DNA from: an uncultured Prevotellaceae bacterium
GTDB taxonomy: Bacteria > Bacteroidota > Bacteroidia > Bacteroidales > Bacteroidaceae
Assembly (NCBI GenBank): GCA_900315075.1
Contig: OMXV01000038.1
Location: forward strand, 1-64,000
Length of the DNA stretch: 64,000 nt
Direction of reading: 5' to 3'
Made by a program: the position numbers and the translations under genes. How positions within the stretch are numbered: position 1 is the stretch's first letter; each line of letters opens with the position of its first letter. The notes beneath the pieces were generated by a model, which made no database searches, had not been told where the DNA came from, and saw nothing but the letters and a program-made list of their open reading frames with translations. Below are positions 35,073 to 44,474 of the stretch, one piece after another.

Positions 35073-38000
35073 ATGCGCAGTTTTAAAAAACTACAAAAGC
35101 CTTTACTTTTATTGTTCCTGCTCTGTTCGCTCCCATTAGGAGCGCTGGCTCAGAGTATCGTTAAGGGAACGGTAATTGATGAAGCTGGCGAACCGATTAT
35201 TGGCGCAAGCGTGAAAGTGCAAGGTACCAATACGGGTGCTGTCACCGACTTCAATGGTGAGTTCAGTGTGCCGGCTGCCAGCAATGCTACACTGGAGATT
35301 TCTTTTGTAGGTTATGTCACTGAGTTAGTCAGTGTACAAGGCCGAAATGACATCTCTGTTACCATGAGAGAGGATGCAACAACTTTGGAAGACGTTGTTG
35401 TTATCGGTTACGGTACCATGAAGAAAAAACTGGTTACCGGTGCCACTGTTCAGGTTAAGGGTGAAGACATCGCTAAGCTGAACACTACCAACGCACTCGA
35501 AGCTATGCAGTCAAGCACCCCTGGTGTGCAAATCACACAGTCGTCTGCACAGCCTGGTAAGGGATACAATGTTGTCATACGTGGTAAGGGTACTAATGGT
35601 GACACAGCTCCTTTGTACGTTATCGACGGTGTGGTTGGAAGCCTTGACGGTATCAACCCTGCTGATATTGAGAGCATCGACGTGCTGAAGGACGCTGCTT
35701 CTGCTGCTATCTATGGTGCACGTGCTGCCAACGGTGTTATCCTTGTTACAACCAAGCAGGGTAAGGCCGGCAAGATTGAGCTCAGCTACAATGGTGCTAT
35801 GGGTTGGTCAAACGTTTACAAACGTCCACAGCTTCTCAATGCTCAGCAGTACATGACAATCATGGATGAGTACAGCTTCAACACTTCTGGCGCCAAGATG
35901 GATTGGCCAAATACCGTTCCTCAAGACATCCTCGCCAAGGTTAACAATGGCTGGGAAGGCACTGACTGGTGGGATGTATTCACCAATGAGAATGCTGTAC
36001 AGCAGAACCATTCTGTCACCTTGACCGGTGGTACAGACCGTTCTAAGTTTATGGGTTCTTACACCTTTACCAGCAACGAAGGTATCATGGGTGCTGACAT
36101 GGCATCTTTCTACAAACGTCACACTATCCGCTTCAATAGCGACCATGTGCTCTTGAGAGTAAAGGATTTTGATGCCATCACCATCGGTGAGAATATCTCT
36201 ATTGGTTACAACAAGAGCCACGACCTGGCTGAGGGTGGTATGTACTGGAGCTATATCCACAGTCTGCTTCAGACCTCTCCACTCCTGCCTCAGTTTGCAG
36301 ACAATGGCGATATTTATAACTGGCAGAACCTTGACGGCGAACTTACTTACGGTAAGGGCTGGCTTCCTGCTATGTTCAACAACCCATGGGAGAACCTTTC
36401 CAAGGGTGGATTCAACTCTATGGCTGAGAGCCGCAACATCAACGCCGCTGCTACAGCTTTCATTACCATCCAGCCGATTAAAAATCTGAAGTGGCGCACA
36501 CAGTTCAACTATACTTGGGGCTCAGGCGCATACCGTAGCTTCGGTACTCCACGTGCACCGGCAGAAGGTGCCGCTATCGTCAACAACTATAGCGTTAGCC
36601 AGAGCACTTGGCTCAACACCAATTGGTCTGTTACCAACACTCTTACCTATGACTTCCCCATTTTCAATGGTCACAAGATTTCTGCCATGCTGGGTGAAAG
36701 TTTTGAGAGTTCTGCATGGAGTACAAACCTCAATGGAAGCAACAAGATTACATACGGCCAGCAACTCGCATCGTTAAGAGATTGGGATTCTGCATGGCTT
36801 TCGAACATCCTTCTCGAAAATGCTACAGATGCTACTTTGGGTGGTAATCCAAACGATGAAGACTATCTCGCTTCTTGGTTCGGTCGTGTAAGTTGGGACT
36901 GGAACGAGACCTATATGGCTACTGCTACATTACGTTATGATGGTTCAAGCCATTTCGCCGACGGCAAGCGCTGGGGATGGTTCCCATCAGTTTCTGCTGG
37001 TTGGGTAGTTAGCAATGAGGCTTTCATGGAGAGCACAAAGAGTTGGATGGACTTCTTCAAAATCCGCGCATCTTGGGGACAGAATGGTAACTGTAATGTG
37101 GCAAAATACCAGTACATTTCACCTATTGTTATAACAAGCGTGGGCGGTTACAAGTTTGGTTCAGACTTGGCTACCTCTGTTGCAGGTACTCCAAATCCCG
37201 GTGCATATCCAAAGAACGTCCCCAACCCCGACCTTACTTGGGAGACTTCCGAGCAGCTTGACTTAGGTTTCGACGCTCGTTTCATCAACAACCGCTTAGG
37301 TGTGAACTTCGACTGGTATCGGAAGACCACAAAAGACTTGCTTTTCCTCAGGGATCCTCAGCACGACTTAGGTAAAGAGCCTCCTTACTTCAATGGCGGT
37401 GACATCCGTAATACAGGTATTGAGCTCGCTCTCTCTTGGAATGATAGAATTGGCAGCGACTTCAGTTACAACGTAGGTGTGAACTTTGCTACCAACAAGA
37501 ACGAGGTGATCAAAGTCAACAACTTGAACCACTATATCAACGGTAATGGCGGTATCCTCTCACAGGGTACTGAATACATCTCACGTATGGAGGAAGGCCA
37601 TCCTATCGGTTACTTCTACGGCATGTCTTACAGCGGCATCTGGCAGAATCAGGCTCAGATTGATGCAGCACGTGCAGCAGGAAAGGCTGTTCTCGACAAT
37701 GCAATGCCTGGTGACTGCATCTGGGATGACTGGAACAATGATGGTCTTATTACTTACGCTGAGGCTATTGATGCTAACGGCAATGACATCTGCGACCGTC
37801 ACGAGATTGGTGATCCTAACCCAGACTTCAACCTTGGTATCAACCTCGGTTTGACATGGAAAGGCTTCGACTTCGCTATCAATGGTGCAGGTGCATTCGG
37901 TATGCAGGTTATGCGTTCCTACCGTTCTTATGGAGATACTCCTTATCAGAACTATGACACCTCTATCCTAAACCGTTGGTATGGTGAGGGTACCTCAAAC

Positions 38001-38315
38001 GACCAGCCACGTATTTCAGCAACTGGTCACCAGAACACTATCTGGAACTCTATACGTTATATGGAGGATGCTGACTACTTCAAGATCAAGACCGTTACTC
38101 TCGGTTACGACTTCAAGAACATTTGGAAGAACAGTCCATTCCAGCAACTCCGTCTCTATGTTCAGGCTCAGAATCTCTACACCTTCACCGGTTACACTGG
38201 CCTCGACCCAGAAGTTGGTTCAGCAGGTGGCGACGTAACATGGGCATCTGGTGTTGACCTGGGTCTTTACCCACCAGCTCGTACATTCTTGGTTGGTGCA
38301 AGTATTAAATTCTAA
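35073..38315 (+). CDS. SusC/RagA-type TonB-linked outer-membrane transporter
   Basis: A 1080-residue transporter importing an oligosaccharide or other ligand captured by its SusD partner. The ATG at 35073 begins the signal peptide MRSFKKLQKPLLLLFLLCSL with cleavage after GALA; an in-frame TTG 5 codons earlier is rejected. A carboxypeptidase-like domain (IVKGTVIDEAGEPIIGASVK), the Ton-box/plug start (DVVVIGYGTMKKKLVTGATV) and the plug domain (LYVIDGVVGSLDGINPADIE) precede a full-length barrel ending FLVGASIKF. Near residue 890 is a DWNNDGLITYAEA loop like a calcium-binding motif. Codon use is strongly biased (GGT, CGT, AAC, AAG), which implies very high expression. Confidence 0.96.
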   Translation: MRSFKKLQKPLLLLFLLCSLPLGALAQSIVKGTVIDEAGEPIIGASVKVQGTNTGAVTDFNGEFSVPAASNATLEISFVGYVTELVSVQGRNDISVTMREDATTLEDVVVIGYGTMKKKLVTGATVQVKGEDIAKLNTTNALEAMQSSTPGVQITQSSAQPGKGYNVVIRGKGTNGDTAPLYVIDGVVGSLDGINPADIESIDVLKDAASAAIYGARAANGVILVTTKQGKAGKIELSYNGAMGWSNVYKRPQLLNAQQYMTIMDEYSFNTSGAKMDWPNTVPQDILAKVNNGWEGTDWWDVFTNENAVQQNHSVTLTGGTDRSKFMGSYTFTSNEGIMGADMASFYKRHTIRFNSDHVLLRVKDFDAITIGENISIGYNKSHDLAEGGMYWSYIHSLLQTSPLLPQFADNGDIYNWQNLDGELTYGKGWLPAMFNNPWENLSKGGFNSMAESRNINAAATAFITIQPIKNLKWRTQFNYTWGSGAYRSFGTPRAPAEGAAIVNNYSVSQSTWLNTNWSVTNTLTYDFPIFNGHKISAMLGESFESSAWSTNLNGSNKITYGQQLASLRDWDSAWLSNILLENATDATLGGNPNDEDYLASWFGRVSWDWNETYMATATLRYDGSSHFADGKRWGWFPSVSAGWVVSNEAFMESTKSWMDFFKIRASWGQNGNCNVAKYQYISPIVITSVGGYKFGSDLATSVAGTPNPGAYPKNVPNPDLTWETSEQLDLGFDARFINNRLGVNFDWYRKTTKDLLFLRDPQHDLGKEPPYFNGGDIRNTGIELALSWNDRIGSDFSYNVGVNFATNKNEVIKVNNLNHYINGNGGILSQGTEYISRMEEGHPIGYFYGMSYSGIWQNQAQIDAARAAGKAVLDNAMPGDCIWDDWNNDGLITYAEAIDANGNDICDRHEIGDPNPDFNLGINLGLTWKGFDFAINGAGAFGMQVMRSYRSYGDTPYQNYDTSILNRWYGEGTSNDQPRISATGHQNTIWNSIRYMEDADYFKIKTVTLGYDFKNIWKNSPFQQLRLYVQAQNLYTFTGYTGLDPEVGSAGGDVTWASGVDLGLYPPARTFLVGASIKF

Positions 38316-38329
38316 TTCGGCAAAAGATT

Positions 38330-40225
38330 ATGAAGAAATATATATTTTCAGCGTTAGCTGTTTTGTCAGCAGCAACTTTGTTTACATCTTGTAACGATAT
38401 GCTGGACACAGATCCGCGTAAGACAGAGGTCACAGACGCTGTCTTCCCTGGTAAGGTTGCGGATGTTGAATCTGAACTATCGGCTATCTACAGTATCATG
38501 AATACGATGGGTGGCGGCGACTCTGATAACCAAAATATTTGGTACTGGTGGGAAATCATGTCAGACAACTGCTACGGTAGTGGCGGTTTGCAAGACAACA
38601 AGGTGAAGTCTCTCCATCACTTGGTAGAGATGAGTGTGAATCAGTATGCAGAGCCTTACAAACTTCTCTATGGCGGTATTGCTCGTGCAACATCTGCTAT
38701 TGAGACTATCGACAACGTGCCTTGGAGAGCAGATCAGGCTGAGCTGCGTAATCAACTCCTTGGCGAGGCTTACTTCATGCGCGGTCTGTATTACCTTTGG
38801 CTTACACAGTTGTTCGGCGATGTGCCATTGATTACTTCCTCTGTTATTACTCCAGAGATGGAGGAACAGGCTGACGCTGCTACGGCTATCTACCCACAGA
38901 TTCTTTCAGACTTCATTTCAGGCAAGAACCTTATGGGTGTTGAAAGAGGCCATGGTGATGGTCACGCCAATAAGTATGTTGCCGAGGCATTTATTGCTCG
39001 TGCATGGATGTTCTGGGCTGGATTCTATAAGAACGCAGGTGAACTTGCAAATGCTAATGTAGAGCCTATGACGCTCGTAGAACAAGAAGGTTGCACTATA
39101 GGTCAGCTCACAAAAGCTGAAGTCGTCAGTGGTCTTCAGGATATCGTTGCCAATGGCGGTTACAAACTCTGCGAGGACTTCCGCTCACTCTGGCAGTACT
39201 CCAACAGCCTTCTCTGGGACGAGGCTCAAGACGATAAGGGTCATGCCTATGAATTCATCAAGGACATGGATCGCAAGAACTGCTTCGACCAGCCTGGTAT
39301 GGGTAATGGTAACACCGAGGAGCTCTTCCAGGTTCAGTTTATGAATGCTTCTGCTTGGAGCATTAGCGGTAGCTACAACGCCCAGCGTATGTACTCCAAC
39401 TACGTTTCAGTATTCTGGGGTCTCCGTAATGGTGCTTCTGCCATGAATGGTGACCGTGAAAAGACTTATCCATTCAACCAGGGTTGGGGACAGGGTACTC
39501 CTTCCTGCAATATTTGGGACGACTGGACAGATGCTGAGAGAAGAGGCGAATATACCGACCTCCGTAAGAGAGCTTCTTTGATCGACCTCGATAACGAACT
39601 CGCAAGTTATGTTTACGAGAAGGATGACTGTGAGGAGTCTGGCTATTCTGTCAAGAAGTATGCTGAGGTGAACCTTGACGCATGCGCTGCCAACAACGAC
39701 ACATGGTGGTCAAAGGCCGAGGGCTATACCGGCAGTTCACTTGAGAACAAGATGCAGGGTGACCACTTCGAGGACTTCTATCTGATGCGTTATCCCGATG
39801 TTCTTCTGATGCTTACCGAGCTCACTGGTGATCCTTCTTTCATGAATCAGGTTCAGGCCCGTGCCGGTGTTCCTCTGACAGGATACTCATTGGAGAATGT
39901 TCAGAACGAGCGTCGTTGGGAGTTTGTATTCGAAGGACTCCGTTTCAACGATATGCGTCGTTGGTCTGGCAAGGATTCAGGCGAGAACTCATACGCAGCT
40001 AAGGCTCTCCAGGCTCAGGCAGGTAAGCAGATTGTCTGCCGTGGTGACAAGTCAAACAAGCGCACGATGCAACATATGACTTGCTCTTGGGCTAAACGTT
40101 ATGCTGATACCAATGGTTTCTTGGCTAAACCACAGACTGAGATTACGGTGAAGAATGGTAAACTTAAGCAGAATCCAGGTTGGGATGCTGCCAATCCTGA
40201 GACACAATATAAGGTTCTTTATTAA
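38330..40225 (+). CDS. SusD/RagB-type surface ligand-binding lipoprotein
   Basis: A 631-residue lipoprotein (signal MKKYIFSALAVLSAATLFTS, lipidated Cys21) that captures the ligand above the SusC barrel. TPR-like helices and the family's LLGEAYFMRGLYYLWLTQLF and VQNERRWEFVFEGLRFNDMR motifs are clear. It is longer than many SusD proteins (usually 500-600). It starts 14 bases after SusC. Rich in surface Trp/Tyr, compatible with glycan stacking, though the ligand cannot be told. Confidence 0.95.
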   Translation: MKKYIFSALAVLSAATLFTSCNDMLDTDPRKTEVTDAVFPGKVADVESELSAIYSIMNTMGGGDSDNQNIWYWWEIMSDNCYGSGGLQDNKVKSLHHLVEMSVNQYAEPYKLLYGGIARATSAIETIDNVPWRADQAELRNQLLGEAYFMRGLYYLWLTQLFGDVPLITSSVITPEMEEQADAATAIYPQILSDFISGKNLMGVERGHGDGHANKYVAEAFIARAWMFWAGFYKNAGELANANVEPMTLVEQEGCTIGQLTKAEVVSGLQDIVANGGYKLCEDFRSLWQYSNSLLWDEAQDDKGHAYEFIKDMDRKNCFDQPGMGNGNTEELFQVQFMNASAWSISGSYNAQRMYSNYVSVFWGLRNGASAMNGDREKTYPFNQGWGQGTPSCNIWDDWTDAERRGEYTDLRKRASLIDLDNELASYVYEKDDCEESGYSVKKYAEVNLDACAANNDTWWSKAEGYTGSSLENKMQGDHFEDFYLMRYPDVLLMLTELTGDPSFMNQVQARAGVPLTGYSLENVQNERRWEFVFEGLRFNDMRRWSGKDSGENSYAAKALQAQAGKQIVCRGDKSNKRTMQHMTCSWAKRYADTNGFLAKPQTEITVKNGKLKQNPGWDAANPETQYKVLY

Positions 40226-40246
40226 TATCATAATTTAGTAATCAAT

Positions 40247-40963
40247 ATGAAAAAGATATTTTTGTTATTTGCCGCAGTATGTGCACTTGTAGCTTGCGAT
40301 CCTGTTTCTGAGGATATCAGCAATGCCGGTCACATCACTATTGACGAGCTTAAGGCGAAGACTACCGTCACTGTTGACAAGGCTGCCAGTGGTCAGAATG
40401 GCAACGTCATTTCCTGCACGACCTCAGCTCCTGTAAATGCAAAGTGGAATATTGGTGGAAAAGATTTCGTCGGTAACTTTGCTAAAAAGAAAATGAAGCT
40501 TGGTGACTACACTGTCACACTCACAGCTCTTTGTGCTGATGGTACAGAACTTAAAGTTGATTATCCTGTATCTTGCAACGAAATTACTGACCCACTCACC
40601 AAATATACTCTTTGGGAAGGTGAATTTACTGTTGGCGGTTGGGACTCAGCACCATTGCGTTTCAGTGATTCTGAAGGTCAGAATTTCCCAACTCTCTCCG
40701 ATGATATCTACTTTGGTCTTAAGACCCTCATCCTTGATGTTAAACATGCCAGTGATGGTTGCCAGGCTCGTATCATGAACGGTTGGTGGAGCACTGTCTA
40801 TGCAGAGAATATTCCACTTACTTCTGGTATGAAGTGGGAAGTTCAGATTACTGAGCAGATTGCCAAGGAGTGCGCTAAGGGTAACGGCGGCGAAGGTCGT
40901 GACCTTAACCTCTTGATCACAAATGGTGAAGCTACTTTCACAAGTGTTTACTATGAGGAATAA
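40247..40963 (+). CDS. Surface lipoprotein in SusE position
   Basis: A 238-residue lipoprotein (signal MKKIFLLFAAVCALVAC, Cys17) with a PKD/Ig-like domain (about 30-115) and a C-terminal beta-sandwich (about 120-238, with LWEGEFTVGGWDSAPLRF) of carbohydrate-binding-module character. It is the last gene of the SusCD operon, 21 bases after SusD and before a strong terminator, where SusE/F-like glycan-binding lipoproteins usually sit. Binding specificity unknown. No glycoside hydrolase is in this operon. Confidence 0.8.
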   Translation: MKKIFLLFAAVCALVACDPVSEDISNAGHITIDELKAKTTVTVDKAASGQNGNVISCTTSAPVNAKWNIGGKDFVGNFAKKKMKLGDYTVTLTALCADGTELKVDYPVSCNEITDPLTKYTLWEGEFTVGGWDSAPLRFSDSEGQNFPTLSDDIYFGLKTLILDVKHASDGCQARIMNGWWSTVYAENIPLTSGMKWEVQITEQIAKECAKGNGGEGRDLNLLITNGEATFTSVYYEE

Positions 40964-40982
40964 TTTTTCCTTATATAATTAA

Positions 40983-41018
40983 TAATGGGCTGGCTCTATA
41001 AATGAGTCAGCCCATTAT
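40983..41018 (+). terminator. Terminator of the SusCD operon
   Basis: AATGGGCTGGCTC and GAGTCAGCCCATT form a stem of about 15 pairs around a 7-base loop, extended by flanking A/T pairs. It isolates the SusCD operon from the next one. Confidence 0.8.
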
Positions 41019-41100
41019 AATTATGGTATGTTCTTCTGTCGTCTATATCCTTGCGGAGCTCTTCAACTTGGCAACGCAAGGGTGTTTCTTGTAGTCAAAA

Positions 41101-41132
41101 TTTGGCGAATAGTTCAATTTTATGTAAATTTG
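41101..41132 (+). promoter_or_regulatory. Consensus promoter of the DUF6057/CxxCH operon
   Basis: TTTG at 41101-41104, a 20-base spacer and TAAATTTG at 41125-41132: a full match to the Bacteroidota consensus. It lies downstream of the SusCD terminator, so the next operon can be transcribed independently, and it excludes the upstream in-frame starts of the 41163 gene. Confidence 0.75.
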
Positions 41133-41162
41133 CATCGACAAAAAGTTTCTTTTCCTCTATCT

Positions 41163-42926
41163 ATGCAAATGAACGCTTCAAACAAAGTTTCAAAGGTCTT
41201 TCTCTATGTAAGCCTGTTTGCTTTCATAGCATTTGTTGCATATATATTACACATCAATCAAGAGGTGCTTTATACTGCACACGACCGTTCCGAATTCATC
41301 TCTGGGGCGCCATTCTTCCATACACTCATGTCGAAGCCTTTTGGCTTGATACAGTATGTGGGAGCCTGGCTTACACAGCTCTTCTATTATCCGGCTTTAG
41401 GTGCAGGTGTGCTGGCGGCAATTTGGGCTCTTATATTCTGTGTGGGGATAAAAGCTTTCCGGTTGCATGGTAATACTTCAGCCCTGATGCTCCTGCCCGT
41501 GGCTTGTCTGCTCGCTTCTATTGTCGATCTCGGCTATTGGATTTATATTTTCACTGTTAGGGGCTATTGGTTCTCGCAGTCTGTAGGCTATCTCGTTATG
41601 TTGCTGCTTTTGTGGGCAGCACGCAATACACCGCGTAAATGGCATCTTGCATGGTATGTGTTTGCTGTTTGTTCCTATCCAGTGCTTGGGTGGTTTGCGC
41701 TGCTTTTCATACTATGTTTAGTGCTTAGCGATAAAATTACCTGGCGAGAGCTTATTGGAATTGGCTTGCTCATTTTTACCGCTGGTCTTTGGCATACCCT
41801 ACTATATTCGAATCAGAGATTTGCAGATGTAATGATGGCAGGCATGCCACGTTTTGAAACACCTGTCGATTCTGGCACGCATCTCACCATCCCATTCTGG
41901 GCACTTAGTGTCGTCTCCGTGCTTATTGCATTATGTGGTAGGTTCCTGTCCAAGGCTCTGCCGAAGGTGAAGTGGCTTGTTCCGGTATCGTGTACCCTTG
42001 CAGGTTGTATCTTTACATGGTCGCTCATGTTCCAAAACCGGAACTACATCGACGAAATGCGCATGGTTCGCCATGCATCCAACGACAATTGGGGAGAGGT
42101 TCTTCAAATAGCTACCGATACCCCGGCGCCAACAGTCTCGATGGTTATGCTTAAGAATATTGCCCTGATGAACGAAGGGGGCCTGCTCGATCGTTCGTTT
42201 AAGTTAGGTAATGATGGTGGAGAAGTTTATAACCCCGATTCTCTCCATGTCAGACTCCTGAACATAGCCTCGCCTTTGGTTTATTATAATTATGGTATGA
42301 TGAATGAAGCCGTCCGTTTGGGCTTCGAAAATACCATACAAACGGGCTTCTCGCCATTCTACTTGAAAATCCTTTCCCGCTGTGCTCTCGCTTCTGGTGA
42401 AGAGAAACTGGCGGAACGCTATATCACCCTTCTACACCATCATCCTTTTTATGGCAATTGGCAACCTACTCCAGTCTCAGAAAAGGTAAAGGAACTACAA
42501 AAATCCTATACTGATGAAATTGCCGGTGTTGAGAACAGCGACAGCTATATTGTCAATAACATCAGCCTTTGGTATGAATCAGATAGTAAAGTGGCTTCTG
42601 AACAGGCATTGTTCTATTCTATGATACGTCGCGACTCTGGTCGTTTCTGGCCATCGCTACGTAAATATGTGGAAATGCACCCAGGTGAGAAATTCCCTTT
42701 GCATGCGCAGGAAGCTTATATCATGTATATGGATAAGTCTCCGGAAGAAAAGCGGATGATGCTCCCTGTAGAGCAGTCTGTTTACGATCGCTACAAACAG
42801 TTCTGGAAGGAACTGGAAGGTCTGGTAAAACCTGGTGTAGAACTTGAGCAGATTGACGATAAGATGCGCGAAAAATGGGGTGACACCTACTGGTGGTACA
42901 ACATTTTCGGTAGAAACACCTATTAA
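41163..42926 (+). CDS. DUF6057-like polytopic membrane protein, copy 1
   Basis: A 587-residue inner-membrane protein (ATG at 41163 or 41169; earlier in-frame starts lie before the promoter). About nine or ten membrane helices fill residues 10-310. The remaining ~280 residues form a soluble helical domain with TPR character (YYNYGMMNEAVRLGFENTIQ; ISRCALASGEEKLAER-like pattern) and end in GDTYWWYNIFGRNTY. The C-terminal GDTYW motif is shared with the paralogue at 44475-46226. I recall this type being annotated DUF6057; no function is known to me. It starts a five-gene run in which this pair type and a CxxCH propeller lipoprotein alternate. Confidence 0.8.
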   Translation: MQMNASNKVSKVFLYVSLFAFIAFVAYILHINQEVLYTAHDRSEFISGAPFFHTLMSKPFGLIQYVGAWLTQLFYYPALGAGVLAAIWALIFCVGIKAFRLHGNTSALMLLPVACLLASIVDLGYWIYIFTVRGYWFSQSVGYLVMLLLLWAARNTPRKWHLAWYVFAVCSYPVLGWFALLFILCLVLSDKITWRELIGIGLLIFTAGLWHTLLYSNQRFADVMMAGMPRFETPVDSGTHLTIPFWALSVVSVLIALCGRFLSKALPKVKWLVPVSCTLAGCIFTWSLMFQNRNYIDEMRMVRHASNDNWGEVLQIATDTPAPTVSMVMLKNIALMNEGGLLDRSFKLGNDGGEVYNPDSLHVRLLNIASPLVYYNYGMMNEAVRLGFENTIQTGFSPFYLKILSRCALASGEEKLAERYITLLHHHPFYGNWQPTPVSEKVKELQKSYTDEIAGVENSDSYIVNNISLWYESDSKVASEQALFYSMIRRDSGRFWPSLRKYVEMHPGEKFPLHAQEAYIMYMDKSPEEKRMMLPVEQSVYDRYKQFWKELEGLVKPGVELEQIDDKMREKWGDTYWWYNIFGRNTY

Positions 42927-42944
42927 CCTGTATCTAAGAAAACA

Positions 42945-44453
42945 ATGAAAACAAGTACCTACTCATATTTGCAATTCCTGGTTGTAGCATTGCTGCTTTT
43001 GTCGTCGTGTGTAAATCATCCCGATGTACCCTCTTCAAGTAAAGATGCCCAATGCCTGCCTGTCATCTTTCCTGATTATTGCAATGTCACTGTACCTTAT
43101 AATATTGCACCACTCAACTTCATGCTCCCTGCAGACCAATATGAAGAATGCGTGGCACGTCTCAGCACGCCTGATGGCCAGCAGCAGACCTATGGCAATG
43201 GCGTGAAGGTGCAGATACCTGAATCTGAATGGCATGCTATGCTCGATGCTTCGAAGGGAAAAAGTATCAAGATTGAGGTTTGGGGAAAGAAAGAGGGTGA
43301 ATGGTTGTCCTTCAGTCCGTTTGAAATACATATAGCCGAGCAACCAATCGACGAATATCTGTCATACCGCCTCATCGAGCCATCGTATATCACATACGAC
43401 TATATGGAGATAGCCCAACGTAACCTCACTTCGTTTGAAGAAACACAAATCTTTAACAATAGGGTTGCCTGCGACGACCCCAAAGGCCAATGTATCAACT
43501 GCCATAGTTATCAGAACTACAAGACCGACAACATGCTCTTTCATGCGCGTGTAACACGTGGCGGTACTGTCATTGTGAATGATGGCAAGATTTCAAAGGT
43601 TGATTTGAAGCGCGACAATACCATCTCTGCCGGGGTCTATCCAGCATGGCACCCTACAGCCAAACTTATCGCTTTTTCCACAGACCTGACACACCAGTTG
43701 TTCCACACGGCAAACCCCAACAAAGTGGAGGTGTTTGATACAGCAAGCGATTTGATACTCTACGATATAGCTACAGACTCGGTGAGCATCATTAGCAATG
43801 ATTCCACACTTCTTGAGGTGTTCCCCACCTGGTCGCCTGATGGCAAATGGCTTTATTACTGTAAGTCGGTTCCACTGCCAGAAGAGTTGCGTGACAAGGA
43901 CATCAGGTCTACCTTCCAGAAAATACAATACAACCTCTACCGCCGTCCGTTCGACTTGGCTTCACATAGTTTTGGTGAAGAGGAACTCGTCTATGATGCC
44001 GCCTCGGCTAACAAGAGTGTTACCTTGCCACGTATCAGTCCCGACGGACGCTATCTGCTATTTGCTGAGGGGCAGTATGGCTGTTTTCATATCTGGCACC
44101 ACGATGCAGACATCGTTTGTCTGCCACTTGATCAGGATTCAGGCATCAATAGTGCCGAAGAAAGTCCTTCCCGCCTCGATCTCACCCGTCTCAACAGCAA
44201 AGGCTTTGCCGAGAGCTATCCCACCTGGTCGAGCAACGGGCATTGGATTATGTGTGCCAGCCGCCGTATAGATGGCAACTACAGCCGTGTATATATTGCC
44301 TATTTCAATAATGGAAAAGCTGAAAAGGCTTTTCTCTTACCACAGGAAGATCCCGATCAAAACACTCTCCGCCTGAAAAGCTACAACCGGCCTGAGTTTA
44401 TGATAAATCCTGTCAATATCAGTGTCGATGAATTCAGTCGGGTGTTTTTCTAA
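42945..44453 (+). CDS. Beta-propeller (PD40/TolB-like) lipoprotein with CxxCH, copy 1
   Basis: A 502-residue lipoprotein (signal MKTSTYSYLQFLVVALLLLS, lipidated Cys22). Residues about 35-150 are an Ig-like domain beginning VIFPDYCNVTVPYNIAPLNF. Then GQCINCHSYQNY contains one CxxCH motif (Cys183, Cys186, His187), the covalent haem-c attachment signature. Residues about 220-500 are WD40/PD40-like repeats (YPAWHPTAKLIAFS, FPTWSPDGKWLYY, LPRISPDGRYLLFA, YPTWSSNGHWIMCA). Haem binding is inferred from the motif only; a metal or disulfide role is the alternative. It lies 18 bases after DUF6057 copy 1 and 21 before copy 2. Confidence 0.8.
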   Translation: MKTSTYSYLQFLVVALLLLSSCVNHPDVPSSSKDAQCLPVIFPDYCNVTVPYNIAPLNFMLPADQYEECVARLSTPDGQQQTYGNGVKVQIPESEWHAMLDASKGKSIKIEVWGKKEGEWLSFSPFEIHIAEQPIDEYLSYRLIEPSYITYDYMEIAQRNLTSFEETQIFNNRVACDDPKGQCINCHSYQNYKTDNMLFHARVTRGGTVIVNDGKISKVDLKRDNTISAGVYPAWHPTAKLIAFSTDLTHQLFHTANPNKVEVFDTASDLILYDIATDSVSIISNDSTLLEVFPTWSPDGKWLYYCKSVPLPEELRDKDIRSTFQKIQYNLYRRPFDLASHSFGEEELVYDAASANKSVTLPRISPDGRYLLFAEGQYGCFHIWHHDADIVCLPLDQDSGINSAEESPSRLDLTRLNSKGFAESYPTWSSNGHWIMCASRRIDGNYSRVYIAYFNNGKAEKAFLLPQEDPDQNTLRLKSYNRPEFMINPVNISVDEFSRVFF

Positions 44454-44474
44454 TACATTTCTAAATTAGTTCAA

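Noticed and set aside
42945-44453. Calling the CxxCH lipoproteins cytochromes
   Set aside because: A single motif without a cytochrome fold is not enough; haem binding is kept as a hypothesis only.
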